From Aralia elata (Eukaryota > Streptophyta > Magnoliopsida > Apiales > Araliaceae), in NCBI GenBank assembly GCA_034770075.1, contig CM068382.1, positions 17,292,616 to 17,356,615 on the forward strand: 64,000 nt of DNA, read 5' to 3'. Shown here piece by piece: positions 1-10,200 of this stretch. The position numbers and the translations under genes were made by a program. The notes beneath the pieces were generated by a model, which saw only the letters and a list, made by a program, of their open reading frames with translations, was not told where the DNA came from and did no database searches. Positions within the stretch are counted from its first letter, which is position 1, and every line of letters begins with the position of its first letter.

Positions 1-302
1 TTACTGTATACATTCTCTATAATTAGTGGAAACTTGCCTTGTTCATCTGATTTTCTACTTACTTCCATAAATAATCTGAAGGTTGCTTCATCTGACATAC
101 TGATCGGTGGAATGTTGCTTCTAATTTGAAATTTGATTGACAATTTTGTTGCGTTGGTGTCTAGCCTTATTGCACTGTATACCAAATTGTACATTTCTGT
201 GAATGAACAAGTCGATGGGACTAGTAGGCCGGTAACTTCAAAATTGTGGTATTGGTTACTGTTAGACCATGTTCCGTTAAAATAAAGTACAACTAGAATC
301 AT
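1..302 (-). CDS. MULE transposase, N-terminal exon (partial, open frame)
   Basis: Reading minus from an ATG at 302-300, the frame stays open to the window edge for about 100 codons, beginning MILVVLYFNGTW and continuing through EVTGLLVPSTCSF and DEATFRLFME. The same protein region is encoded on the plus strand at 59863-60175 in the second MULE copy, where two in-frame stops break it. Family knowledge: plant MULE transposases carry a variable N-terminal region before the MuDR DNA-binding domain. The call rests on colinearity with the second copy, which continues into recognisable transposase domains. A splice acceptor lies just upstream (AG at 320-319). This copy could be coding, but the rest of the gene is outside the window. 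Confidence 0.65.
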   Translation of the reverse strand, partial: MILVVLYFNGTWSNSNQYHNFEVTGLLVPSTCSFTEMYNLVYSAIRLDTNATKLSIKFQIRSNIPPISMSDEATFRLFMEVSRKSDEQGKFPLIIENVYS

Positions 303-318
303 CTCCACTATCTGACAA

Positions 319-766
319 CTGAAGCATTAAAAATAATACAATATTGTGAATAGTTACCAAATCAACATTATACAGTAACCAAAATTAATCTAATTAGTAA
401 CCATAAATCTGAAACACATTGTTTGCATTCAGTTTATAATCAAATCACTGAGTATCATGACGTGGTAACCAATTAAAGACTGAACAATTAAACCTAGGTA
501 ACCAAACACTTATATGTAGGTAACCAATTTATGATTGTGTAGTAACTACGGGTAAGTACATGAATTGAATCTTGAAAGACCCATACCAAATTTTCAGTCT
601 ACAATTCTACTTTATACCAATCTGGAATCCATCAATAAACAACTAATAATCCTTATATTAGTTTTGTTTCTGGTACTAATTAAAAATCGAAATCATATAC
701 TCATTGTCCGATTCAAAGTTATATTATACGATTTCAATATCCAGATTCAGATTATGGTTTACTTAC
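319..766 (-). other. Probable 5'UTR intron of MULE copy 1
   Basis: On the minus strand a consensus donor (GTAAGT, 766-761) follows a GC-richer stretch that looks like leader, and an acceptor AG (320-319) precedes the transposase ATG by about 17 bases. The interval is AT-rich and holds many copies of GTAACC on the plus strand (GGTTAC in transposon sense), the same motif that fills the introns of the second MULE. It contains no supported gene. The splice sites are inferred from sequence only. Confidence 0.45.
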
Positions 767-840
767 CTTCGTAATTCTGTTTCAGATTCGATTTTCAAAT
801 CCTTCGATCTATTCGTGCATGCCGATTTTGGATTACCTCT

Positions 841-1035
841 TTGCAGAATTCGGCTACTCCGGCTTCTTCTTTGTTCGTGATTTTGAATGATCTTTGGTTT
901 GGGAAACTCCGGATTCTTCTGTCGATTATGAATTTCGTCTTTGCAAGCTTCGGCTACTCCGTTTATTCTCTGTTCTTGCTTTTGAATGCTCTTCGGTTTG
1001 GTAACTCCGGCTTCTTCTTTTTTTCGTTATTTTGA
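841..1035. repeat. 100-bp tandem repeat, two copies, in MULE leader
   Basis: TTGCAGAATTCGGCTACTCC at 841 recurs as TTGCAAGCTTCGGCTACTCC at 941, each followed by similar CT-rich and GGTTTGG-containing sequence, giving a period of 100 bases. It lies in the presumed 5' leader of MULE copy 1. The short open frames across it are compositional and are not supported as genes. Confidence 0.7.
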
Positions 1036-1169
1036 ATTATCGATTTGTTTTGGTTGCTAGATCGCAAAGAATTGGTAACTGCCGCATATGGCAGTTACTT
1101 CTCCTTGATTTCAGGGTTTCCTTATTTATTTGAAACTAAATGATTTGATGTGTTTATTGTGTTGCACTT

Positions 1170-1243
1170 TTTTTGAAATAATTTTGTGGATGCACTAATT
1201 TTGTAATTACTTTCTAAATATTGTATAGTAGTGTAAAGAACCC
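1170..1243 (-). repeat. MULE terminal inverted repeat (copy 1)
   Basis: The reverse complement begins GGGTTCTTTACACTACTATA and resembles the terminus at 52210-52280 over at least 70 bases with scattered mismatches. It abuts TAATAAAAA at 1244, a plausible 9-bp MULE target duplication half. The other half is outside the window. Confidence 0.65.
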
Positions 1244-1430
1244 TAATAAAAAAACTACGGACAAATGGTTTTGGTGCTATGGACTTTGGGCTTACCAAAA
1301 AGTTTTGATGATGAAGGCCCAACCTAAAATCTTATCGTTTTTGTGATACTTAAACCCAAATGTAATAACTGCCATTAGCCCACTTATTTGGACTTAACGG
1401 AGTAACGGAACGGAAGCAAATGAGTGTCGC

Positions 1431-1445
1431 AGAAGGTTGTAGAAC
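1431..1445 (+). promoter_or_regulatory. Heat-shock element of sHSP copy 1
   Basis: AGAAGGTTGTAGAAC matches the alternating nGAAn/nTTCn pattern of a heat-shock factor site over three modules, with the middle module imperfect (TTG). It lies about 95 bases upstream of the TATA box and is conserved with one change in the second sHSP copy. Confidence 0.6.
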
Positions 1446-1538
1446 TCTCTCGCGCTCTCTCTCCCTATCACTGTTAATTAAAGTTACAGCAATAAGTATG
1501 AAAAACACCAGATAAACCTGGATTCATCATCTTCACCT

Positions 1539-1546
1539 TATAAATA
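1539..1546 (+). promoter_or_regulatory. TATA box of sHSP copy 1
   Basis: TATAAATA lies 102 bases before the sHSP start codon. A start site about 30 bases downstream would give a leader of 70-80 bases, usual for plant sHSP genes. The box is conserved in the duplicate at 41184. Confidence 0.75.
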
Positions 1547-1647
1547 CCATTCAAATCTCCCCCATTTACCCATCAGAAACAAAAATCAAATTAAATCCTA
1601 TCTTCCAAACCCCAATTTATTAATCAATCCCACCAATTATACAAACG

Positions 1648-2121
1648 ATGGCCCTAATTCCGAGCTTCTTCAGCGGCCGGCGAAGCAGCCCATTCGACCC
1701 ATTCTCTCTTGATATATTCGATCCATTCCAAGAATTCTCCAACATTCTCGCCAATGTTCCCAATTCGGCTCGGGAAACCTCAGCATTTGTCAACACTAGG
1801 ATTGATTGGAAAGAGACGCCGGAGGCTCACGTGTTTAAGGCCGATCTTCCTGGTCTGAAGAAAGAGGAAGTGAAGGTCGAGGTCGAAGACGGCAGAGTAC
1901 TCCAGATCAGCGGAGAGAGAAGCAGTGAAAAAGAGGAGAAGAACGACAAGTGGCATCGCGTGGAGAGGAGCAGCGGTAAGTTCCTCCGGCGGTTTAGGCT
2001 GCCGGAGGATGCGAAGCTGGAAGAAGTGAGGGCTAGTATGGAGAATGGCGTGCTTACGGTGACTATGCCCAAAGTGGAGGTGAAGAAGCCTGAGGTCAAG
2101 GCCATTCACATTTCTGGCTAA
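1648..2121 (+). CDS. Class I cytosolic small heat-shock protein, copy 1
   Basis: A 157-residue protein with the hallmarks of plant class I sHSPs. The N-terminal arm opens [11 protein letters not shown] and contains [14 protein letters not shown]. An alpha-crystallin domain spans about residues 48-145: [22 protein letters not shown], then [19 protein letters not shown], then the GVLTVT-PK signature near 134-142. The C-terminal tail carries an I-x-I motif (HIS end: KAIHISG). Such proteins form cytosolic oligomers that bind unfolding clients in an ATP-independent way during heat stress. The gene is intronless, as usual for the class, with a heat-shock element and TATA box upstream and AATAAA downstream. 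It differs from the copy at 41304 at five residues (S9G, D22E, I23L, S93G, M140V, copy 1 to copy 2). Met140 replaces the usual Val of the GVLTVTVPK motif, a conservative change. It looks functional. Confidence 0.95.
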   Translation: MALIPSFFSGRRSSPFDPFSLDIFDPFQEFSNILANVPNSARETSAFVNTRIDWKETPEAHVFKADLPGLKKEEVKVEVEDGRVLQISGERSSEKEEKNDKWHRVERSSGKFLRRFRLPEDAKLEEVRASMENGVLTVTMPKVEVKKPEVKAIHISG

Positions 2122-2280
2122 TACTAATAATCATGCAGTTAGCCCCCTTCAATCTGCCTTTCCAATATGACTATTGTGTGTTTCCAACATTGTGAAGTTT
2201 GTCTATTTAAAATTTTGGTAACGTCTGAATGTTGTAAAATTAAGACTGTGCGGTTATTTGTACTAAATATTTGAAGTAAT

Positions 2281-2286
2281 AATAAA
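2281..2286 (+). terminator. Polyadenylation signal of sHSP copy 1
   Basis: AATAAA lies 160 bases after the stop codon in a T-rich 3' region and is conserved in the duplicate at 41937. It is the best candidate near-upstream element for 3' end formation. Confidence 0.5.
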
Positions 2287-2470
2287 GATTTTGTTGTTCT
2301 TGTTTTCAGCCTCGACTTAAAAAGTTTATGGTAGTTGTGGTTTGTGGGCAAACAAAAATTGAAAACCAAAAAAACTGAAACCTAACTTAATAATAAAACT
2401 GATAACCCAAAATCTTCGATATGAATATCTAGCAGATTGGCTTTAGTATATCCATACGCATATGTAGTAG

Positions 2471-2618
2471 AGTGGTAGAATTAATAAGTAATTAAGTAAT
2501 CAATGAGATGAGGGGTAGCAAATAGCATCTTAACATCTTTGCTAAGAGTGGTAGAATTAATAGATCAAGTAATTAAGTAATCAAAGAGATGAGGGGTAGC
2601 AAATAGCATCTTTGCTAG
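2471..2618. repeat. Two-copy tandem repeat of about 75 bp
   Basis: AGTGGTAGAATTAATA begins copies at 2471 and 2547. Both continue through AAGTAATTAAGTAATCAA and GAGATGAGGGGTAGCAAATA. The paralogous segment near 42113-42191 holds only one copy, so the doubling occurred in this copy or was lost in the other. No gene is visible in 2370-3290. Confidence 0.8.
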
Positions 2619-3099
2619 CTGACACCCAAGTGGAGTTGTAAAGTGCATTTAATGTCTTCAGTGTTGCTTGTTTTTAGTAATTGGATATTACTAGTTTTTA
2701 TGTTTAACTTATACTTTCTAAAATTATACATATTTGAACTATTTAATACTTTATCTCTACTCAAAAGAATGACTAAAGATATAATTTTTTTTATCTCCAA
2801 AAAAATAAGCTAAAGTATATAAAGTGAAAGATAAATATGTCATTTAATGAGATCCATTAGTATAAAAAAATTAAAAGTACTCATCACTTTATATAATCTT
2901 GTGGATCACTAATGATAAATTTGAATTTTTTATAATTTCTTTCCTTAATTTTACTTTTCTTAATATGTGTACAAATTGTACTTTGCTCATCTTTTTGGAA
3001 ACGGAGGCAATATTTACTATTCACGTGAGAGATTTTGTGAAATTATCTCTTTTACTTGTGGAAATATCAATTTTGTTTTAAAAATGACAATTTTGAAAA

Positions 3100-3270
3100 A
3101 TTTCGGTATGGTATTATTTGGTATCGGTACGTACCAGTATGTTAGATCAGTACGGTATTATTTGGTATCGGTATGGTATCAATATATTAGAATAGTATTT
3201 ACTAATATTTCGGGCACGGTAGCAGTATTGATTTTTCATGATTGGTATTTATCGAATCGGTATTGATTTA
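3100..3270. repeat. Degenerate GGTATCGGTA-type simple repeat
   Basis: Variants of GGTAT(C/G)GGTA and GGTATTATTTGGTATCGGTA recur through this stretch and its paralogue at 42670-42860, which has an extra GGTATGATATTATTT module. Related AT-rich GGTACGGTATGG sequence occurs at 50690-50800. It may be the remains of a small transposon; no coding potential is seen. Confidence 0.5.
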
Positions 3271-4714
3271 CCGGTTGTTATATTGTATATTGTTAGGAAA
3301 AATTATCTGAATCGAAAGACAAAAATTAACACGGATAATCTTTGTCTTTAATGTGTTTATTATCCTCTACCAAAATAGATTCTGCTAATAGTTTAGTGTA
3401 ACGAGACGAATTAATTGAGTCGTGATTCTAGGGACAGAATCCTTTTAAGGGAGGAAAGATGTAACGAACGAGAGTTTTATATTTGATCTTTAAATATTTA
3501 TTGAATCAAATAAATATTTGTGTTGAATTATTTATTGAGTTAAATAAATATTTGATGAAATTGTTGTAGATTAATTTAATTAAATGTGTTACATTGATTG
3601 AATTAATGTGAAATAATTTTATAGTGCAAAGTGTGAATTTAATTGGGATTATTAAATTAAATGAGTTGTTTATTAATTGTGATGTTGTTCTAATTAATTT
3701 AATAATTAATTAGAGATTTGTTGATTTGTCATAATTAAATAAATGAGAATCTTAATTATATGAGAATTTTAATTATGTGATGATTTGATTTAATGTGTAG
3801 TAGTGGCTTTTATTAAATAATTTAATTTGATTAATTAAAGTGTGACAAATAAACTATATAATAAACAAGCTAATTAAAATAAACCAAAAAAGAGCTTTAA
3901 GTGACAGACCAAACATGGCCTTATGAACATGGGAGAAGTTAAGTGCATACTGGCCTTAACTGACACCCATGTTGCGCTAATTAATATTATCAGCTGTATA
4001 CGTATTATTTTCCTAAGCTAAGTTAGAGAATACAGAGAGAAAAAGAGAGAAAAATTTGTGAAATCTTGAGGTTGAAGAAGAATTCCTATCATCTTGCATA
4101 ATCTAAACCACTAATCAAAGGTAATTTCTTAAATTCAAGCTTTAATTTATGTTTTTAAGTTTTCTCCATGAACGTATACTTTAAGTTTTCTGTTAATTGA
4201 ATTTCATGAGTACATTGTTGAAAAGTTGTTTGTAATCATTAATATGTATGTATGAATCATTATATGATGTTTATAAACTATTTTAGAGTAATACATCCAT
4301 GGAATTATGTTTTAATTGGAGTTTTGAATTTTACAGAGGAATAACATTTGAACATGGCTTAAATGTATGAAAATTTATGTTTAAAATGCATATTAAACGG
4401 TAAATTGATGATTGATTATGTGTATACATGTAAAAACAAAGAGAACAAAACTGAAACGGATCGATTTGATGTTATAATGAATCTGTTATGTGTGATTTCA
4501 TAATATTTGACGAAACTTTGATAAAATGGCAAAAAACCTTAATTTTGGTCCTTAGATTCATGATTTAGGTTATTAGAATCATGCTAGAAGGGTTGGGTAA
4601 TGATCATATATGAATTGTAGTAATTGGGTATGCTTAATTTGTTGTATGGACAAAGAAATTGGAAGTTTATGGCCTTGTTTTGTGTTCTTCGCGAACTGGA
4701 AAAAAAAAACTGAA

Positions 4715-4850
4715 ACTGCATCGCGGCGCTGTAGCGCCGGTAGATAGTACAATCCTGGTGCCGCAACGCCGACCCGGGGTTGTCCGGGTCAGGCCAGCGC
4801 CGGCTCAAGGCTAAATCCCCGCGCCGTAGCACCGGTCCGGGTCAGTTGGG
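4715..4850. repeat. GC-rich dyad cluster in family A solo LTR
   Basis: An island of GC-rich sequence inside an AT-rich LTR, including GGCGCTGTAGCGCC (6-bp arms, 2-base spacer) and several related GCGCCG/CCGGGTC words. It corresponds in position and character to the CTCGCCGGGGCGAG clusters of the younger A LTRs, although the primary sequence differs. Short open frames here are not believed to be genes. Confidence 0.6.
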
Positions 4851-5735
4851 TCGGGTCAAAAACCGAGAAAATGAAATTTTTCCATATTTTGAAATAAAAT
4901 AATTTCACATATACGAAGCAATATGATAAGTATGTAAAAGAATAACCATAGTTTAAGAGTGTAGGTTTAAGTTATGTTTTCGGAAGTGATCAATTGTTTA
5001 ATAAAGGAAGTAATTAGTTGAGCTATGAATATTAATTGTTCAATGTGACTTGAATGTATAGGTCACTCAAAGAGCAAATAGATAATATTAATTGTAGCAG
5101 ACATGTCAGGAAAGTTTTCTTTCTTTAATCTTCTTATTGCGTTGAATGCAAGTTTCTTAACTCCACTTTTTATATTGAACAAGTTCATAAATCATATACT
5201 TATGTTGATCAAGTTTCTTACTCTTGATTATCCAATTATATAATTCTGATTGAGATGTTCTAATTCTTTTAAAGCAATACTTCGGTTATACAATGTTTGT
5301 TCAATTGTATACCTTAAGATTCATTATTCGATTAAAATATCAGTTATATTATTGAACCTTAATTGACTAGCGAACCCTTATTGATTCGACTAGCCGCGCC
5401 CATAGTTGATGAGCGTTCTAAATTCTAGAACTGTTATTGAAGTTAATTCAAACCAAACTTCCTTTGGTGCGGACTCTGATGTCAAAATGAGATGAACAAC
5501 CCTTTATAGGAGATTATATTTACGCGTTAGCGTTAAGATGTTGTGCACATACATTGTAACGATCGCGGATCGTGGGTAGATTTGTAACGCGAGCCTATGA
5601 ATTTTATTGAATAAATTGAACTTTTATTTATAATATTCCGTGTTATGTGTGTGAATATTTTATTACTACATATGATGTGTATGTGATAATTTTTGATTAA
5701 TATTATTTTTATTAGAGTTGATTAAATCATTTGAG

Positions 5736-5757
5736 AAATAGCGCTAAAGCGCTATTT
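5736..5757. repeat. Inverted repeat with 10-bp arms in LTR B1
   Basis: Arms AAATAGCGCT and AGCGCTATTT are separated by two A bases. The equivalent of LTR B2 near 59495-59517 has one substitution in an arm. Function unknown; it could be a hairpin near the LTR 5' end. Confidence 0.65.
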
Positions 5758-7059
5758 ACGCCAAGATGCCTTTTCGATTTTATGACTTTTCATAATTTCG
5801 TTAAAAGCATTAATGAGAGGGATTAATAATCCAATTGTGGGATTTTATTTGAGCCCAATTGATTAATTGTTAGAAGCCCAATTGGTATTAAATTTGGAGT
5901 CCAAGAGAAGCCCAAAAGGTTATTAAGTGAAGCCCAAAACCCATGGACCTAATCCATGAACCAAACCCACCATCCACGACCCAAACCCATGACCCATGAA
6001 GGGAAATGGGTTATAACAATCAGCTGAGAATTGGAGGAGAAGAGTACGGGAGAAGGAGAGGAAGAGAGGGAGGAGGGTGCCAAGAACGTGGGAAGAGCAT
6101 GGGGAGAAGCATTCTCTGCATTTGGTGAAGCAAGAATGTCAGAAAGCAAACTCGGGAGAAGGGAGGGGGAGAGCCCAATGGCTGACCACACCTTGGAGGA
6201 GCCGAAGCTCTCCTACCCGAGCATTGGGAGCTGCCGTGTCTGGCATGCTCAGCCCACAACCCATCCATGAAGCTCTGATCACTTCTTCTATATATACTCT
6301 CCCATTGTTTAGCTTCCATTCCTTTGATTTTGCTAAGTTAGAAACTGAAGATTGAGAGAGTGTAGGAATTGAGTGAGTTCGGGTGGTTTGAGAAAGCAGA
6401 AGGAGTATAGTAGCAGCTGGCTTTAGCTCATTAGCAACCTTAGAAGAAGCTCAAGAGGTATGCAATATAGAGCTTAGCTCATTTCCACTTTCTTTCCAAG
6501 TTTCTAGTTTTACTGTGATTGTTTTGTTGGAGTTATGTAGCTGAACTTGCTTGGTTGCTCATGAACATGTGTATGAATGTTGTTAGCTCTATTAAACCTT
6601 GTTAATGTGTAAAAGTGTAACAATGAATGAGAATCAAACCTTTGCATAAGGAATCAAGAAATGGACTGAAATGGACATTAGTGGACTGTTATTCATATTT
6701 TGTTAATAATGAAGTTGTAATCATCTTGGCTTGGTTATGTGCATTGGTTGTGTATTGTTGGTATATGCCCAGAAGCTATGAGAAGTGATTTCAATGGGAA
6801 ATCTGGACTAGAGTATAATGAAACTCTACTCCAATGTGAGTTTTCAACTCATGCCCACCAACTATTTGGTTTAATGTCTAAGAGAATGATTTCTCTAAGG
6901 AACATGAGAATTAGAGATGATTAATTGATTAAATGATGTTATGATGCATAACTTAGTTGTAAAAGCATGCTTTAAGTCATATAGACTTGTTGTATAATGG
7001 CTAAGAAGCAAATGGGACTGAATCATTGGTTTGGATTTTTGGGTTCTGCAGTAGCAGAA

Positions 7060-7215
7060 CTTGAAAGTCCCTGGATGCAGAGTGGCGCAGCTGCGCCACT
7101 CCCAAGCATAGCACCTGCGCAGCTGCGCTGGGTGCCAGACCTGAAAGTCCCTGGATTAGAGTGGCGCAGCTGCGCCACTCCCAAGTACAAGACCTGCGCA
7201 GCTGCGCCGGTCTGC
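7060..7215. repeat. Tandem repeat (about 80 bp, two copies) with 22-bp perfect palindromes in LTR B1
   Basis: Two copies of CTTGAAAGTCCCTGGAT/ACCTGAAAGTCCCTGGAT lead into a perfect 22-bp palindrome at 7080-7101 and 7159-7180 (core GGCGCAGCTGCGCC), each followed by CCCAAG and a second GCGCAGCTGCGC dyad. The arrangement is conserved, inverted, at 58085-58225 in LTR B2. Short open frames crossing it on both strands result from its symmetry. Confidence 0.85.
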
Positions 7216-10200
7216 AGAGGTGAATTGTTCTGCTGCTTTGTGTTATTGATGCGATGCATGTTTATATAGTCCCAACATGTTATAAATACCCCAAGACATA
7301 TGCATGATATGTTAGTGTAATAGTTGGATGACCCCAAGCATGAAATGACTAAGTCACGTGAGATTTGCTTAAATGAAATGAATAGCGTAGTTGCACTTTC
7401 GTTTGGCTGGGCAGCCGCTCGCTCACCGGGGAGCGAGACCCCCGTTTGGGTAAGCGTAGTGGCAATCAATGTTCGTAATAATTATAATGTGTTGATTAAT
7501 GTAAGCCAATGTTTGGTGTCTATTGTGAGACTAATTGGTATGTGAATATATGTTTAAATGCGTAGGACATATTTGAAGGACGATTAACGTCAACTAGTAG
7601 CAAGCGCTTAAGGCAAGTTTCCTAAACCCTTGTCTAACCTTTGTGTTGGGCAAGTTCTCTAGCTTCATTCATTTTCAGTATTGAATGCAAGTTTCGTATC
7701 TTATACAATAGACGTATATTGTGCAAGTTTATTTGATTCATTTGATTATATTCTCTTGACTCTCATGCGATGTTTGAAGTTCCGATTTACGCAATACATA
7801 TATGGTTGTGTGAATTCCTTACTTATGTAAATCTTTTAGTATTTGCACAAGTATTCGAGCTATGTTATGACATAAATTGTTGAAGCTTTCAAGTTCACAT
7901 ATATATGAATTGTTATAGAAAACGTCGATGCCATTTGTTTCGGCTAGACAGATATTGAGATATTTTATTGATTTAATAATAAATCCGTGAAATGTTATTG
8001 ATGATTAAGTAGAGCTATCCAACCGAATTGTTTTGGTTAGGATTCCGAGACATGAATGAGATGAACAACCCTAATATTAGGGGCAGTTTTTAGTCAGTTA
8101 TTCTGACAAGGCATCGAGCGCCTAAACAAACGCATATAGTCGTTTCCAGCTAGAGTGTTGATCAACATAGAGTACAATAGGCTGATCACCTAGAAGTGCT
8201 CGTAAGTAAGACGGTTTGCAGTTATAATGCTGTGTACCTTTTCAAGAAAGCAAAAGAAAGTTCAAGGTCTTATGACCACTCAATATCGTTTCAAAAATAT
8301 ATTTTTAAAACGAAAGCAAAGTATTATTCTTGTTTATTCAGAATATTTCACAACTATTGTTCAGTTGTCGAAGAGAAATGATGTGATTGATGATATTGTT
8401 GTTATTCAACTGTTATACTTGCTGGGCAATTGAATGCTCATTCTTGCTTTATATTAAACATTGCAGCTAAGTCCGAGCGGGCCGAAGGTTCCGGTAAGGA
8501 CAATGGAAAGGGCAAGATGAACGTCTAGATGGCGTCATAGTTTATTTGTATTAGAAATGTTGTAATACTAAGACTTATTATGTATTTGGAATGATGTTAT
8601 GGTAATAGAACCTGGGATTGAGAGTAAGACGTGTTGTAATAATATAGTAATTACATTCATGTCTATTATGTTGTATGGAATGGGATGTACCGTGTAGCAC
8701 CGAATTCGGGTTTGAGGTACCCGGATTTGGGGGCGCCACATACATGGTATGAAGGGCTGATCCCCCTAAGTACGAGAAGTAAGGTCCATATAGTCTTACT
8801 ATTGTTAAAGGTTTAAAGTAGAAATACTTGATAACCTAGGACATAGTTCGTGGTCTTGTGACCCTCAGATGTTCTTTTGATTCTTATTTTCTAATCTTGA
8901 TTCAAAATCCGAGCTTTCGATTATCCGGTATCCATTGATTATTCGCATGTTATTATTATTGTTATTGTTATACTTGCTGGGCAATCGTTGCTCATTCTTG
9001 CATAATAACATTGTAGCTAAGGTTGAAAGAGTTGACCAACCATCTACTAGTAAGGGAAAAGGCAAGGCGAACAAGTGATGAAGACCTGTTTAATTTATTT
9101 GATAGATGTTTATGTAAAAGACTTATATTATTTATGTTATGTTTCCGCACTGATGTTTTATTTAAGGTTAGATGACCTGGGATTGATGTTATTATAATGT
9201 TGTGACCCTTTAATGGGAGGATTTCTATTTCAGTTAAGATTTTTCATTCATATTTTTATGGGTAGTTAGACGTGATGTGATTTATTTGTATAGTGAACAC
9301 CAAATCCTGTGGGAATAAAGTACCCGGATTTGGGGGTGTCACATTTAGACACTATGTCTTCAGGATATATGTCAAGTTTACAAGGTTTTGAATATATATC
9401 TTGTGATAGCAAATTCACAAAGAATCTCACAAATACTACTTTGCTCGAGTTCTAGTTTTCTAAGAACAAAATGTGAAGAAGATTGATAACATAGACTCTT
9501 ACCATATTCTTATATTAGTTTTCAACAAACTAAAACTGATGTGATATTAATTATTCATTCACAATAATTACTGTAATAGTCATATAATTAAGAGATTAAG
9601 ATCTGTTTAATTATCTTCGACAACTAAAATAAATTCAAACAGTCTTATTTGAATTTTATATTTATTCAATTTGCCTCGTCCTAAAAAGATAGGCTCGTGG
9701 CTCGGGCAAAGCTCCTAGGGACAATGTGTGAAATGTACATTGCAAAGTGCGCCTAAAGCGCCAATGTGACTTCAGTCATATAATTAAGCCATTAAAATAT
9801 GTTTAACTATCTTCAACAACTGAAAGATATTTGAATTTTAGGTGTACTCAATTTGACTCGTCCTAAAAAGATAGGCTCATGGCTGAGGCGAAGCTTTTAG
9901 TGGTGATGTGCACATGTGACGTGCAAAGTGCGCCTAAAGCGCCAATGCGACTTTGTGACGCGAACCCGCACCCGGCCCCGTCCTAGGCATTGGTCGTGGG
10001 ACGCGGGCGGGTGATGCTTTACACCATGTCCTTGGAATTATTTCCAAGCCTTCTCTTTAGTACCACAAGTAAATAATACTATTACTTATATACTAATATA
10101 ATAGTAAATAGTATTATGTCTCTCCTATGTGAGACTAAAGGAAATGAGTTTTTTCAAACAACATAGCACATTTTCAAATTTCCCATTTTATGCTTAATTA

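Larger units (their letters stand above)
1..1243 (-). mobile_element. MULE DNA transposon, 5' end (copy 1, inverted, runs off left edge)
   Basis: Terminal part of a Mutator-like element read on the minus strand. It ends at 1243 with a terminus whose reverse complement (GGGTTCTTTACA...) resembles the terminus of a second copy at 52210 (GGGCTCTTTACA...), with roughly three quarters of the first 70 bases matching by eye. Inward from the terminus come a 100-bp tandem repeat, a likely 5'UTR intron rich in GTAACC and an N-terminal transposase exon. The paralogous locus near 40884 lacks the element, so the right boundary at 1243/1244 is well supported. The left part lies outside the window, so completeness cannot be judged. 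Confidence 0.75.
5555..8740 (+). mobile_element. Gypsy family B solo LTR (B1)
   Basis: A 3186-bp LTR with a perfect TACAT target duplication (5550-5554 and 8741-8745). It starts TGTAACGATCGCGGATCG and ends GGATTTGGGGGCGCCACA. It lies inside the family A solo LTR, whose sequence is continuous across the duplication when compared with the reverse complement of 13330-13375. The same family occurs inverted at 56584-59696. Internal features are a perfect short inverted repeat at 5736-5757 and two palindromes at 7080 and 7159. It holds no internal retrotransposon sequence and no supported gene. Confidence 0.93.
3397..9343 (+). mobile_element. Gypsy family A solo LTR with 63-bp 5' extension (host of solo LTR B1)
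   Basis: Flanked by a perfect TTTAG duplication (3392-3396 and 9344-9348); the paralogue at 42988-42992 shows the single uninterrupted TTTAG. The sequence starts TGTAACGAGACG, runs 63 bases through a polypurine tract (AAGGGAGGAAAGA), then enters the usual family A LTR start at 3460 (TGTAACGAACGAG) and ends GGGGGTGTCACA. Without the nested element and duplicated bases it is about 2.75 kb. It is strongly diverged from the A LTRs at 12755 and 21633, so it is older. It contains a GC-rich dyad cluster at 4720-4850 and no gene. Confidence 0.9.

Noticed and set aside
1780..2109. Open frames antisense to both sHSP genes (109 and 92 codons; also 41483-41765)
   Set aside because: They are the complement of GC-rich, strongly biased sHSP codons; the compositions are unlike proteins, and they follow directly from conservation of the sense strand.
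6020..6355. Overlapping 79-99 codon frames on both strands near 6.0-6.3 kb, with counterparts at 58974-59443
   Set aside because: They lie inside LTR B1 and its inverted relative B2, differ in frame between the copies and resemble no protein; LTR sequence explains them.
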